Assembly: GCA_003242675.1 (NCBI GenBank)
Contig: QGVE01000058.1
Location: 1-15,154, forward strand
From: Bacillota bacterium
GTDB lineage: Bacteria > Bacillota_E > Symbiobacteriia > Symbiobacteriales > Symbiobacteriaceae
Reading direction: 5' to 3'
DNA: 15,154 nucleotides
The position numbers and the translations under genes were made by a program. Below, one piece after another: positions 7,008-14,561 of this stretch (position 1 is the first letter of the stretch; every line of letters begins with the position of its first letter). The notes under the pieces are model-generated. The model ran no database searches. It was not told the DNA's origin and worked only from the letters and a program-made list of their open reading frames with translations.

Positions 7008-8294
7008 ATGGGCGGCGCCCAGAATCCGTTTCTGATCGCGCAGCAGCAGGTGCGCAATGCGGTGGCGGCGTTGGGGGAGAGCGAGGAGCTCTACGAGCTC
7101 CTGAAGGCGCCGGCCCATTTCATCGAGGTGCAGATCCCGGTGCGCATGGACGACGGAAGCCTGCGCGTCTTCACCGGGTATCGCAGCCAGCACCTCACGA
7201 CCCTCGGGCCCGCCAAGGGGGGCATCCGGTTCCACCCGGCAGTCACCGCCGACGAGGTGAAGGCGCTCTCGATGTGGATGACGTTCAAGACGTCGGTGGT
7301 GGGGCTGCCTTACGGCGGCGGCAAGGGCGGCGTCGCCGTGGACCCGCGCAAACTGAGCCTGGGCGAACTGGAGCGGCTCTCCCGCGGGTACGTCCGGGCG
7401 ATCTGGCCCTATCTCGGGCCGGACAAGGACATTCCAGCCCCTGACGTGAACACGAATGCGCAGATCATGGCCTGGATGACCGACGAGTACGAGACCATCG
7501 TCGGCGCCAGCTGCCCGGCCGTGTTCACCGGCAAGCCGATCCTGATGGGCGGCTCGCTGGGCCGGGAGGAGGCCACCGGCCGGGGGACGGTGATCACGAT
7601 CCGCGAGGCCATGGCTTACCTGGGCGTTCCGCTGCGCGGGGCCCGGGTGGCGGTGCAGGGCTTCGGCAACGCGGGGCAGCACGCGGCCCGGCTCCTGGAG
7701 GAGGAGGGCGCGGTCCTGGTCGCGGCCAGCGACAGCCGCGGCGGCATCCTCTGCCCCGGCGGGGTGCGCGTGGCGGACCTCATCGCCTACAAGCAGGCGA
7801 CGGGCAGCGTCGTCGGCTTCCCCGGCAGCCGGCCCACGGACCAGTTCGGGGTGCTCACGGCCGACTGCGAGATCCTGGTGCCGGCGGCCCTGGAGAACCA
7901 GATCGACGCCGAGGTGGCCCGGTCGATCCGGGCACGGGTGATCGCCGAGGCGGCCAACGGCCCGACGACGCCCGACGGCGACCACGTCCTGGCGCAGCGC
8001 AAGATCTTCGTCATTCCGGACATCCTCGCCAATGCGGGCGGCGTGACCGTTTCCTACTTCGAGTGGGTGCAGAACCGGAACCAGTATTACTGGACGGCGG
8101 AAGAGGTGAACGCGCGGCTGGAGCAGCGCATGGTGACCTCCTTCCGGGAGGTCGTCGCGATGGCCGAGCGGCACGGCGCGTACACCCGTACGGCGGCCTA
8201 CATGTACGCCATCCACCGCATCGCCGAGTCCCTGCGGATGCGGGGGCTCCTGCAGACGCCGGCTCGTCCCGTGCGCCGGGCCGTGGCCGGGTAG
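7008..8294 (+). CDS. gdhA: Glu/Leu/Phe/Val dehydrogenase family, probable glutamate dehydrogenase
   Basis: This 428-residue enzyme interconverts glutamate and 2-oxoglutarate plus ammonia, with NAD(P) as cofactor. Visible landmarks are GPAKGGIRFHP with Lys70, MTFK with Lys94, VGLPYGGGKGGV with the catalytic Lys106, and APDVNT with Asp146. The Rossmann motif is VAVQGFGNAGQHAA (215-228) and ends at ASDSRGG with Asp242. An acidic residue there suggests NAD rather than NADP preference, but that is inference. Length fits the hexameric bacterial class. An ATG at 6993 is also in frame, but ATG 7008 has GGGGGGAGA five bases upstream and gives the usual short N-terminus. It is divergent from padR and has its own promoter. 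The family also contains leucine and phenylalanine dehydrogenases, which are shorter. Confidence 0.93.
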   Translation: MGGAQNPFLIAQQQVRNAVAALGESEELYELLKAPAHFIEVQIPVRMDDGSLRVFTGYRSQHLTTLGPAKGGIRFHPAVTADEVKALSMWMTFKTSVVGLPYGGGKGGVAVDPRKLSLGELERLSRGYVRAIWPYLGPDKDIPAPDVNTNAQIMAWMTDEYETIVGASCPAVFTGKPILMGGSLGREEATGRGTVITIREAMAYLGVPLRGARVAVQGFGNAGQHAARLLEEEGAVLVAASDSRGGILCPGGVRVADLIAYKQATGSVVGFPGSRPTDQFGVLTADCEILVPAALENQIDAEVARSIRARVIAEAANGPTTPDGDHVLAQRKIFVIPDILANAGGVTVSYFEWVQNRNQYYWTAEEVNARLEQRMVTSFREVVAMAERHGAYTRTAAYMYAIHRIAESLRMRGLLQTPARPVRRAVAG

Positions 8295-8424
8295 ATGCCG
8301 GGCGCAGAATGGAGTGGGGGCTGTTCCTGCGGCGCTGCCCGCGGGACGGCCTTCTTTATTTTCGCCGTGCGCGCGACGGGATTTGGCCGGGCGGCGGCGA
8401 ATGAATGACCTGGAGGGTGGATGC

Positions 8425-8700
8425 ATGAACCGGATCCTGCACGAGACCCTCGCCATCGTCGGCTGGAGCTTCCTGGGCGCGGTGGCGATCGGCGTCGCCG
8501 GCGCGCTGCTCTTTCGGTGGCCGATCACGGTGACCTACATGTTGAGCGTGCTCACCATCGGGCCGACCCTGGCGATCCTGCGCGGGCGCGACCGCAGCCG
8601 GGATCGGCTCGAGCTGGGTGAGCGGGCCGGCGTGGAGCTGCTCGCGCTCCTCATCCTGCTCGGCATCGGCTGGCTGTTCAGCCGCTATCTCGGCCGCTGA
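8425..8700 (+). CDS. Small three-helix membrane protein
   Basis: I do not recognise the family. The 91-residue protein has hydrophobic segments at about 7-30 (TLAIVGWSFLGAVAIGVAG), 31-50 (WPITVTYMLSVLTIGPTLAI) and 67-86 (GVELLALLILLGIGWLF). A basic loop (RGRDRSRDR) separates the second and third and suggests that this loop is cytoplasmic. ATG 8425 has GGAGGG eight bases upstream. An ATG four bases earlier is in another frame. It lies 130 bases after gdh, a gap in which I see no convincing terminator or promoter, and 76 bases before the first CotF-like gene on the same strand. A sporulation-linked membrane role is possible from context only. Confidence 0.7.
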   Translation: MNRILHETLAIVGWSFLGAVAIGVAGALLFRWPITVTYMLSVLTIGPTLAILRGRDRSRDRLELGERAGVELLALLILLGIGWLFSRYLGR

Positions 8701-8776
8701 CGCCTTCGGCGGGCATGCCGCTTCCGGCGCGGGGGCAACCTATGGGCGTGCCCTGTCGAGAGGAGGAATGGCCGAG

Positions 8777-9046
8777 ATGCAGTATCAGACCAGCGGCATG
8801 CTGCCGCTCACCGAGAAGGATCTTTCTTACCTGAAGGACATGATGTCCTGGGAGCTGCTGGCGGCCAAGAAGGCCTATCACTACGCCAACGAGACCCAGG
8901 ACGCCGAGTGCCGGCAGGCGATGTTCCAGATTGCCGAGCAGCACCAGCGCAACCTGGAGCGGCTGCTGCTGCACCTCCACGAGCACGTCAGCCAGCCCAT
9001 GCAGATCAGCGTGGCGGGCGCCGACCGTCCGACCACCGTCATGTGA
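8777..9046 (+). CDS. CotF-like spore coat protein (short form)
   Basis: This 89-residue protein is mostly one helical hairpin of the CotF/ferritin-like type. The recognisable part is TEKDLSYLKDMMSWELLAA, then KKAYHYANETQDAECRQAMF and QIAEQHQRNLERLLLHLHEH. Proteins of this kind occur in the spore coat or in the mother cell of endospore formers. The AGGAGG at 8761-8766 lies one base from an ATG at 8768 and ten bases from an in-frame ATG at 8777. I use 8777 because the first spacing is too short. The alternative adds three residues (MAE). It is followed after 12 bases by a second, longer coat gene, so they form one unit. Confidence 0.85.
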   Translation: MQYQTSGMLPLTEKDLSYLKDMMSWELLAAKKAYHYANETQDAECRQAMFQIAEQHQRNLERLLLHLHEHVSQPMQISVAGADRPTTVM

Positions 9047-9058
9047 GGAGGGGGAGCG

Positions 9059-9526
9059 ATGCAGCAGCAAGGGGTTCAGCCCCAGTTCAGCATGCAGGGC
9101 AGTCACCTGATCATGGCGCACCAGGAGCAGACCGGCCTGCCGAAGGTGAAGGACCCGTCCATGAACGACCGCGACCGCCTGCAGGACCTGCTCGCGCAGG
9201 AGAAGTACCTGACGTCCAGCTACAGCACGGCCCTGCTCGAGGCCAGCCACGACAAGCTCTTTGATGTCATCAAACAGAACTGCGACTCCAGCTGCCAGAT
9301 GCAGCGGCAGGTCTTCAACCTCATGTTCAAGAAGGGCTGGTACAAGCTGCCCGTGGCCGACGCCCAGATGGTGCAGCACACGTTCCAGCAGTTCGTGCAG
9401 TACCAGACCCAGTTCCCGTTCCCCCCGAGCCCGCAGTTCGCGCAGATGGCCGGGCAGGCGGGCGGCGGACAGGCAGGCGGTCAGACGGCCGGTCAGGGGA
9501 GCGGGGCGCAGGCCCAGCGTCAATAG
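9059..9526 (+). CDS. CotF-family spore coat protein with Gln/Gly-rich tail
   Basis: The 155-residue protein has a glutamine-rich head (1-20), a CotF core and a low-complexity tail. The core includes DRDRLQDLLAQEKYLTSSY, then STALLEASHDKLFDVIKQNC, then MQRQVFNLMFKKGWYKLP (about 37-112). The tail (about 124-155) is made of Gly, Gln and Ala (AGGGQAGGQTAGQGSG). Coat_F proteins sit in the spore coat. Two cysteines (CDSSC) follow the helix QN and could cross-link or bind metal. ATG 9059 has GAGGAGGGGG just upstream, and the gene starts 12 bases after the short CotF-like gene. A strong terminator 17 bases after the stop closes the unit. The glutamine-rich tail could be a transglutaminase substrate, which is speculation. 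Confidence 0.9.
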   Translation: MQQQGVQPQFSMQGSHLIMAHQEQTGLPKVKDPSMNDRDRLQDLLAQEKYLTSSYSTALLEASHDKLFDVIKQNCDSSCQMQRQVFNLMFKKGWYKLPVADAQMVQHTFQQFVQYQTQFPFPPSPQFAQMAGQAGGGQAGGQTAGQGSGAQAQRQ

Positions 9527-9543
9527 TCCACCAGCAGCACGAT

Positions 9544-9573
9544 GGCGGCGGAGGGTACTCCGCCGCCTTTTCT
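9544..9573 (+). terminator. Intrinsic terminator after the coat genes
   Basis: GGCGGCGGAG (9544-9553) and CTCCGCCGCC (9558-9567) pair perfectly over 10 bp around a GGTA loop, followed by TTTTCT. The next gene's ribosome-binding site GAGGAGG begins at 9574, directly after the T-run. Confidence 0.92.
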
Positions 9574-9586
9574 GAGGAGGGATGCT

Positions 9587-10513
9587 ATGCAGGCGCGCAT
9601 CACCATGGCCGTGGTTGGGCTGGGGAACATCGCGCAGAAGGCCCATCTCCCGGTGCTGGCCCGCCACCCGGAGGTCGAGATCATCGGCCTGGCCAGCCGC
9701 ACGGGCCGGAACGTCGAGGCGCTGGCGGCTCAGTACCGGCTGCGGCTGCAGGCCCGCACCTTCGAGGAGATCCTGGCCGTCCGGCCCAGGGCCGCCTATC
9801 TGCTCAGCGCTACGCCCGCGCACCGCGCGCAGGCGGTCGCGCTCCTGGAGGCCGGCATCGACGTCTTCATGGAGAAGCCCCTGGCCGACAACCTGGCCGA
9901 CGCCGAGGCGATCGCGGAGGCAGCCGGCCGCACGGGCCGGCTGCTGATGGTCGGCTTCAACCGCCGGTACGCGCCCGCCTACCGCAGGGCGAAGGCGCTC
10001 TTTGCCGAGGCGGGGCGGAAGATCGAGTACGTGCTGGTGCAGAAGCACCGCACGGGCGGCGGCACCCGCTGGCCGCTTCGCTTCTACGTGACCGACGACG
10101 TGATCCACATCATCGACCTGGCCCGGTTCTTCGCCGGCGACCTGCAGCTCCGGGCCGTCTGCTGCCGGGCCGGGCTGGTCGCCGCGCAGATGGAGTCGGC
10201 CGGAGGCACCCTGGTGCAGCTGGCCCAGTGCTTTGACGCCGGGGCCGTGAGCGAGCGGGTCGAACTCCAGGGGGGAGGGTTGACGGTCATTGTGGAGGAG
10301 ATGGAGCGGCTGATCGTCCGGGAGAACGGCGCCGAGCGGGTGGAGCCGCTCTTCGGGTCGTGGACGCCCACCCTGGAGAAGCGGGGCATCGCACCCGAGC
10401 TGGAACACTTCCTCGCCTGCCTGCGGGAGGGGCGGACGCCGGAGACCTCGGCCGCCGAGGCCCTGGCCACGCAGCGGCTGGCGGAGGAGATCCTGGCCGC
10501 CGCCGGGGACTGA
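9587..10513 (+). CDS. Gfo/Idh/MocA-family NAD(P)-dependent oxidoreductase
   Basis: The 308-residue protein has an N-terminal Rossmann domain, with AVVGLGNIAQKAHLPVL (8-24) holding the GxGxxA nucleotide loop and ASRTG at the end of strand 2. The family motif EKP is at 96-98 (FMEKPLADNLADAEAIAEA). The C-terminal half carries DDVIHIIDLARFF with His174 and Asp177, positions commonly catalytic in sugar and cyclitol dehydrogenases. The product is somewhat short for the family (usually 330-390). The substrate is unknown, perhaps a sugar, inositol or amino-sugar. ATG 9587 has GAGGAGG six bases upstream. The only space between the preceding terminator and the start is 13 bases, so no separate promoter is visible downstream of it. 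A sugar-type transporter gene faces it on the other strand. Confidence 0.92.
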   Translation: MQARITMAVVGLGNIAQKAHLPVLARHPEVEIIGLASRTGRNVEALAAQYRLRLQARTFEEILAVRPRAAYLLSATPAHRAQAVALLEAGIDVFMEKPLADNLADAEAIAEAAGRTGRLLMVGFNRRYAPAYRRAKALFAEAGRKIEYVLVQKHRTGGGTRWPLRFYVTDDVIHIIDLARFFAGDLQLRAVCCRAGLVAAQMESAGGTLVQLAQCFDAGAVSERVELQGGGLTVIVEEMERLIVRENGAERVEPLFGSWTPTLEKRGIAPELEHFLACLREGRTPETSAAEALATQRLAEEILAAAGD

Positions 10514-10552
10514 GCGGCCGCCGGACCCCGGCAGCTTCCGGCCCAAGCGATA

Positions 10553-10579
10553 CAGCCCGACGCGTGCGGCGCCGGGCTG
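10553..10579. terminator. Weak hairpin between convergent genes
   Basis: CAGCCCG (10553-10559) pairs with CGGGCTG (10573-10579), with CGC/GCG pairing inside. It lies in the 78-base gap between the oxidoreductase and the convergent transporter gene. No T-run is present on either strand, so the terminator role rests on position and stem only. Confidence 0.35.
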
Positions 10580-10591
10580 CGGGCTTGACGA

Positions 10592-11839
10592 TCAGGCTTG
10601 GGCTTCGGGCAGGGTCTCCTTCTCGCCCTTGGTCACCATGAGCATGCACAGGGCGGCCAGGGCCATGAACAGGATGCCGAGCGGGAAGAAGAAGCGGAAG
10701 CCGTAGTGGTCGAAGACCCAGCCGAACAGGGGCGGGCCGGCGATGTTGGCCAGCGAGGAGAACAGGTAGTACATCCCCGTATAGGCGCCGATCTGGCCGG
10801 GGCCGGCCATCTGCGTGATCATCGGGTAGGAGTTGATGTTCACCCAGGCCCAGGCGAAGCCCACGAAGGCGAACAGGTACCAGGCGGACTTCAGGTTGGT
10901 CTGCAGGTCGAGCAGGAAGAAGGCCAGGATCATCATCATGAGGCCGCCGAGGATGGTCCGCTTGCGGCCCAGCCCCCGGAACTGGAAGAGCCTGCCGCCC
11001 GGCCAGAGCCGGAAGCTCAGGCCGTCGGCCAGGAAGCCCGAGGGGATGGCGAAGAGCAGGAACGCGGCGCCCGAAAAGGTGAGCAGCCCGGCGACGTCCG
11101 CCTCGTGCATGCCGAGGTATTCACGGCCGTAGGTGGTCACCCAGGTCTCCAGGGAGTTGTAGGCGACGAACCAGCAGAAGATGGCGAAGAGCATGAAGAG
11201 GGCGCTCCGGTCCCGGACGAAGGTGAACCGGAACCGCTCGGACGGCTCGGTGCTGTGCTCCGGCTCCCGGATGAAGAAGTAGAAGATCGCCGTGATCGCC
11301 AGCAGCAGCAGGGCGGAGCTGACGAAGGGCAGGCCGGGGTAGATGCGGTAGAGGATCGCCCCGCCGAACATCGCCACGATGTAGGCCAGGCCGCCCATGA
11401 AGTTGATGATGCCGTTGGCCTTGGAGCGCAGGGGCGGCGGGGTGACGTCGGGCATGAGCGCCACGATCGGCGAGCGCCAGCAGGCCATGGCGAGGTTCAT
11501 CAGGATGGCCGCTCCGAGCAGGAGCCAGAGGCTGGTCTCCCAGCCGACGGGGATCAGCATGAGGAAGAGGGCGGAGAGCGGCGCGAAGACCAGCAGGTAG
11601 GGGATCCGGCGCCCGAAGCGGGTGCGCGTGCGGTCGCTCAGGAAACCGACCAGCGGCGTGAGCGTGAGGGCCAGCCAGTTGTCGATCGTCATCAGGTAGC
11701 CGATGGTGGCCTTGGATTCGATGAACTTGGAGTAGAAGATCGGCATGTAGGCGTTGTAGAGCGGCCATACCAAACCGACCCCGAAGAAGCCGAGACCGAT
11801 GATGAACGTATTCTTCCAGTTCAGTCTCAATTGTGTCAT
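10592..11839 (-). CDS. MFS transporter, GPH/SLC45-like sugar type
   Basis: This 415-residue protein has the hydrophobic pattern of twelve membrane segments. The loop after segment 2, VGFLSDRTRTRFGRRIPYLL (64-83), is the version of the major-facilitator signature found in glycoside/cation symporters and SLC45-like sucrose or maltose carriers. A second conserved stretch is AMACWRSPIVALMPDVTP (about 118-135). A central basic loop (about 190-215) separates the two halves. ATG 11839 has GGAGG eleven bases upstream. It is divergent from the lipase-like gene, with a shared 129-base control region, and convergent with the Gfo/Idh/MocA gene. A carbohydrate substrate is an inference from the signature loop. 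Confidence 0.87.
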   Translation of the reverse strand: MTQLRLNWKNTFIIGLGFFGVGLVWPLYNAYMPIFYSKFIESKATIGYLMTIDNWLALTLTPLVGFLSDRTRTRFGRRIPYLLVFAPLSALFLMLIPVGWETSLWLLLGAAILMNLAMACWRSPIVALMPDVTPPPLRSKANGIINFMGGLAYIVAMFGGAILYRIYPGLPFVSSALLLLAITAIFYFFIREPEHSTEPSERFRFTFVRDRSALFMLFAIFCWFVAYNSLETWVTTYGREYLGMHEADVAGLLTFSGAAFLLFAIPSGFLADGLSFRLWPGGRLFQFRGLGRKRTILGGLMMMILAFFLLDLQTNLKSAWYLFAFVGFAWAWVNINSYPMITQMAGPGQIGAYTGMYYLFSSLANIAGPPLFGWVFDHYGFRFFFPLGILFMALAALCMLMVTKGEKETLPEAQA

Positions 11840-11867
11840 CGCCGAGCTCGCCTCCGTTCGCTGCTGT

Positions 11868-11896
11868 TTGACACATTCGTGCCCCTGTCAGAGAAT
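11868..11896 (+). promoter_or_regulatory. Promoter of the lipase-like gene with an inverted repeat
   Basis: A perfect -35 TTGACA (11868-11873) is followed after 17 bases by GAGAAT (11891-11896), which matches four of six -10 positions. TGACA (11869-11873) and TGTCA (11886-11890) form an inverted repeat across the promoter and could be an operator. I find no equally good promoter for the divergent transporter gene in this gap. Confidence 0.6.
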
Positions 11897-11968
11897 CCCT
11901 GCCATAGAGGAAATGCGCGACAGGTTAACGAATTTCGCTTCGAGACAGAGCTGAACGGAGGAGGAGCC

Positions 11969-12817
11969 ATGAGGGAGAGAAGCGGCACTCTGACGGGCCT
12001 CGGCGGCCTGAAGCTGTTCTACCGCTGCTGGGAGCCCGAGCGGGCGCAGGGCAGCCTGGTGCTGGTGCATGGCGCAGGCGAACACGTCGGCCGCTACGAG
12101 CACGTCGCCGCGTGGTTCGCCGACCGGGGCTTCGCCGTCTGGGCCATGGATCACCGGGGGCACGGCCGGTCCGAGGGCGTCCGGATGCACGTGGATCGGT
12201 TCTCCGATTACCTTGTGGACCTGGCGGAGTTTGTGAAGATGGCCGCGGCGTCCCACGGCCGGCCGGTGATGATCGGCCACTCCATGGGCGGGCTGATCGC
12301 CTACCGCTACGCGGCTGAGCACCCGGAGACGATCTCGGCGCTGGTGCTCTCGTCGCCGTGGTTCCTGAGCCGCGCAAAGGTGAGCCGCCTGGAGCAGGCC
12401 CTCGCGCCGCTTCTGGCCGTCATCGCCCCGCGGCTGCAGGTGAAGTCGGCGATCCCGCCCGAGATCTGCACCCGCAGCGCCGAACGCATCGCCCGGGACC
12501 GGCAGGACCCCCTCCGCTGCCAGACGGCGACGCCCCGCTGGTTCGTGGAGTGCACGCGGGCGGCCGCGGAGTGCCGAACCACCGTCACTTTCCCCGAGGG
12601 TGTGCCGGTGCTCTTCCTGGTGGCCGGCACGGACCACCTGGTGGATCCGGATGCCACCCGGGCGGTCTTCGACCGGATCCGGCACGCGGACAAACAGTTC
12701 AAGCTGTACCCCGAGAAGTACCATGAAATCTTCAACGACCCGGGATACGAGGACGTCTTCACCGACATCCTGAACTGGCTGCGGGCTCACGGGCTCGCCC
12801 CAGAGCAGACTGCGTAG
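11969..12817 (+). CDS. Alpha/beta hydrolase, monoacylglycerol lipase/lysophospholipase type
   Basis: The 282-residue product belongs to the serine hydrolase group (Hydrolase_4) that includes bacterial monoacylglycerol lipases. The oxyanion strand is LVLVHGAGEH (30-39), followed by DHRGHGRSEG (61-70). The nucleophile elbow is IGHSMGG with Ser105. The acid is Asp222 in FLVAGTDHLVD, and the base is His252 in LYPEKYHEIFND. The lid region is about 130-190 and rich in Arg and Ala. There is no signal peptide, so it acts in the cytoplasm or at the inner membrane face. ATG 11969 has CGGAGGAGGAG upstream at good spacing. It has its own promoter and a hairpin after the stop. It probably cleaves monoacylglycerols or lysophospholipids, but the exact substrate is not readable. 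Confidence 0.92.
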   Translation: MRERSGTLTGLGGLKLFYRCWEPERAQGSLVLVHGAGEHVGRYEHVAAWFADRGFAVWAMDHRGHGRSEGVRMHVDRFSDYLVDLAEFVKMAAASHGRPVMIGHSMGGLIAYRYAAEHPETISALVLSSPWFLSRAKVSRLEQALAPLLAVIAPRLQVKSAIPPEICTRSAERIARDRQDPLRCQTATPRWFVECTRAAAECRTTVTFPEGVPVLFLVAGTDHLVDPDATRAVFDRIRHADKQFKLYPEKYHEIFNDPGYEDVFTDILNWLRAHGLAPEQTA

Positions 12818-12826
12818 GATGTGGAC

Positions 12827-12862
12827 AGCCGCTCCCTGCCCGGGGGGCAGTGGAGCGGCTTT
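12827..12862 (+). terminator. Hairpin after the lipase-like gene
   Basis: AGCCGCTCC (12827-12835) pairs with GGAGCGGCT (12852-12860), and inside it CTGCC (12836-12840) pairs with GGCAG (12846-12850), with one bulged T. TTT follows (12860-12862), then GGATT. It lies nine bases after the stop and about 25 bases before the sppA start. Confidence 0.78.
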
Positions 12863-12887
12863 GGATTGAGCATCGACAAGGGGGAGG

Positions 12888-13817
12888 ATGACGAAGCGCA
12901 TGAAGCGTTGGATCGCAGCAGCGGCCATCCTGGGCGTAGTGATCCTGTCGCTGGCGGTCGCCCTCTGGCAGGGGCCGGGCATGGGGGTCGAGCGGTCGGC
13001 ATCGGGCGGCGAGGTGGCCCTGGTGCGGGTCGAGGGGCCGATCGTGTCCGGGAGCGGCGGCGGCAGCCTTTTTGGCGGCGCCATGACCGGCTCCGACGAC
13101 ATCGTGGAGCACCTGGACCGGGCGGCGGAGGACCCGGCCATCAAGGCGGTCGTCCTGCGGGTGAACAGCCCGGGCGGCAGCGTGGTGGCCTCCTGGGAGA
13201 TCGGAGAGGCGATCAAGCGGGTCCAGGCGGCGGGGAAGCCGGTCGTGGTCTCGATGGGGGAGACCGCCGCCTCGGGCGGGTACTGGATCGCCGCCGGGGC
13301 GGACCGGATCATCGCCAGCCCCCACACGCTGACCGGCTCGATCGGCGTGATCCTGCAGGTCCAGAACCTGTCCGAGCTCTACACCAAGATCGGCTACAAG
13401 ACGGACACGTTTAAAAGCGGACCCTACAAGGACACCGGCGATCCGGCCCGGGACCTGACCGATGAGGAGCGGGTCATGCTGCAGCAGATGGTGAACAGGA
13501 CATTTGAGGCCTTCGTCCAGGTCGTGGCCGAAGGCCGGGGGATGTCCCGGGAGCAGGTGCTCCGGGTCGCCGACGGGCGCGTGATTACGGGCCAGGAAGC
13601 CCTGGCCCTGGGGCTGGTCGACGAGATGGGCGACCTGAAGCGCGCGGTGCAGGTGGCCGCCGAAATGGCAGGCCTCCCGGGGGAACCGTTCGTGCGGGAG
13701 ATGAACGGTTCGGACTGGCTGTTCGGCGCCCTGCTCGGGAAGCTGTTTGCGCCGGTCTCCGGGGCAATGCCCAGCGGTCTCTACGCCCTGGAGCCGGAAC
13801 TGCCCCTGCTCCGCTAA
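12888..13817 (+). CDS. sppA: Signal peptide peptidase SppA, short (Firmicute) form
   Basis: This 309-residue membrane-anchored serine protease degrades signal peptides left in the membrane after secretion. A basic start and one hydrophobic segment (about 8-27) anchor it, and the catalytic domain faces outside. Landmarks are VNSPGGSVVASWEIGEAIKR (92-111), MGETAASGGYWIAAGADRI with the nucleophile Ser129, the conserved TGSIGVI (149-155), and FKSGPYKDTGDPAR with the general base Lys181. The 52-residue spacing of Ser and Lys agrees with characterised Bacillus SppA. ATG 12888 abuts GGGGAGG with no spacer, while an in-frame ATG at 12900 is 12 bases away. Neither is ideal, so I kept the longer form. 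The Yip1-family gene follows after 21 bases and is probably co-transcribed. Confidence 0.95.
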   Translation: MTKRMKRWIAAAAILGVVILSLAVALWQGPGMGVERSASGGEVALVRVEGPIVSGSGGGSLFGGAMTGSDDIVEHLDRAAEDPAIKAVVLRVNSPGGSVVASWEIGEAIKRVQAAGKPVVVSMGETAASGGYWIAAGADRIIASPHTLTGSIGVILQVQNLSELYTKIGYKTDTFKSGPYKDTGDPARDLTDEERVMLQQMVNRTFEAFVQVVAEGRGMSREQVLRVADGRVITGQEALALGLVDEMGDLKRAVQVAAEMAGLPGEPFVREMNGSDWLFGALLGKLFAPVSGAMPSGLYALEPELPLLR

Positions 13818-13838
13818 TTCATATGGAGGGTTAAGCCA

Positions 13839-14513
13839 ATGTCGGACCAGTATGTAGAGAGCCGTCGGACGTCTGTTTGGGAGCTTATGCTCGACGTGTT
13901 CGTCGCACCGGGCAAGGCGATGGCACAGATCGCCGACCAGCGGCCGGTCGGCGCTGCCGCGCTGGTGGTGGCCGGGCTGGCGGCCTTCACCGGCGTCATC
14001 GGCCTAGCCGGCGCGCGCGGCGCCGCGGCGCTGGACCCCAGCCTGCTGCCTTCCGATATGCCGCCGGAGATCATGGAGGCTATGAGCGTGTTCATGGAGT
14101 CGGCGGCGGTGTTCGGGACGATCTTCTGGGTACTGGGCAGCGTGCTGTGGTGGTTCGCCAAGGCCGCCGTCTACGGGCTGATCGGCGAACTGGTAGGAGC
14201 CCAGCGGGACGGAAGGGCGATGCTGGCCACGCTGGGGTTCGCCTCCCTCCCGGTGCTGCTGCAGGCGCCGCTCAACCTCATGCTGAACCGCCTGGGGCTA
14301 GCCTGGCTGGCGATGCTGCTGGGGATCGGGTTCTGGCTGTGGACGGTGATTCTGACGGTCCTGGCGATTCGCGCCGCGCTGCGCACGGAGACCGGGTGGG
14401 CGATCGTCATTTACCTGATCCCGGTGGGGGTGGCCGTTGCCCTGGTCCTGGTGGCGGGCATCGCTTTCGTCGCCGCCCTGATCAGCGCGGCCGGCCAGCT
14501 GCCGATGCCGTAG
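13839..14513 (+). CDS. Yip1-family membrane protein
   Basis: The 224-residue protein starts with a soluble segment (SVWELMLDVFVAPGKAMAQIADQRP), the amphipathic entry typical of bacterial Yip1-domain proteins. About five membrane segments follow, near 38-58, 90-115, 125-147, 150-172 and 180-215. Yip1-domain proteins in bacteria have no settled function. Context with SppA suggests an envelope role. ATG 13839 has GGAGGG nine bases upstream. The gene ends six bases before the strong hairpin that is also the first unit of the 75-bp repeat array. Confidence 0.82.
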   Translation: MSDQYVESRRTSVWELMLDVFVAPGKAMAQIADQRPVGAAALVVAGLAAFTGVIGLAGARGAAALDPSLLPSDMPPEIMEAMSVFMESAAVFGTIFWVLGSVLWWFAKAAVYGLIGELVGAQRDGRAMLATLGFASLPVLLQAPLNLMLNRLGLAWLAMLLGIGFWLWTVILTVLAIRAALRTETGWAIVIYLIPVGVAVALVLVAGIAFVAALISAAGQLPMP

Positions 14514-14518
14514 AGTGG

Positions 14519-14561
14519 GCAAGACCTGCACCTCAGACCGCAACTGAGGTGCAGGTCTTGC
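14519..14561 (+). terminator. 17-bp hairpin after the Yip1 gene, first unit of the repeat array
   Basis: GCAAGACCTGCACCTCA (14519-14535) and TGAGGTGCAGGTCTTGC (14545-14561) are exact inverse complements around a nine-base loop. It begins six bases after the stop codon. A T-run is missing. It differs from the following units by its longer, perfect stem. Confidence 0.6.

Noticed and set aside
8361..8401. TTCGCCG/CGGCGAA inverted repeat in the gap after gdh
   Set aside because: Only seven base pairs with a 27-base loop and no T-run, too weak to call a terminator.
10598..11966. Long plus-strand open frame opposite the transporter and running into the lipase gene
   Set aside because: Its first half is an Asp/Glu/Gln/Gly-rich shadow of the transporter. 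Only the part from 11969 is the real hydrolase, which has its own ribosome-binding site.
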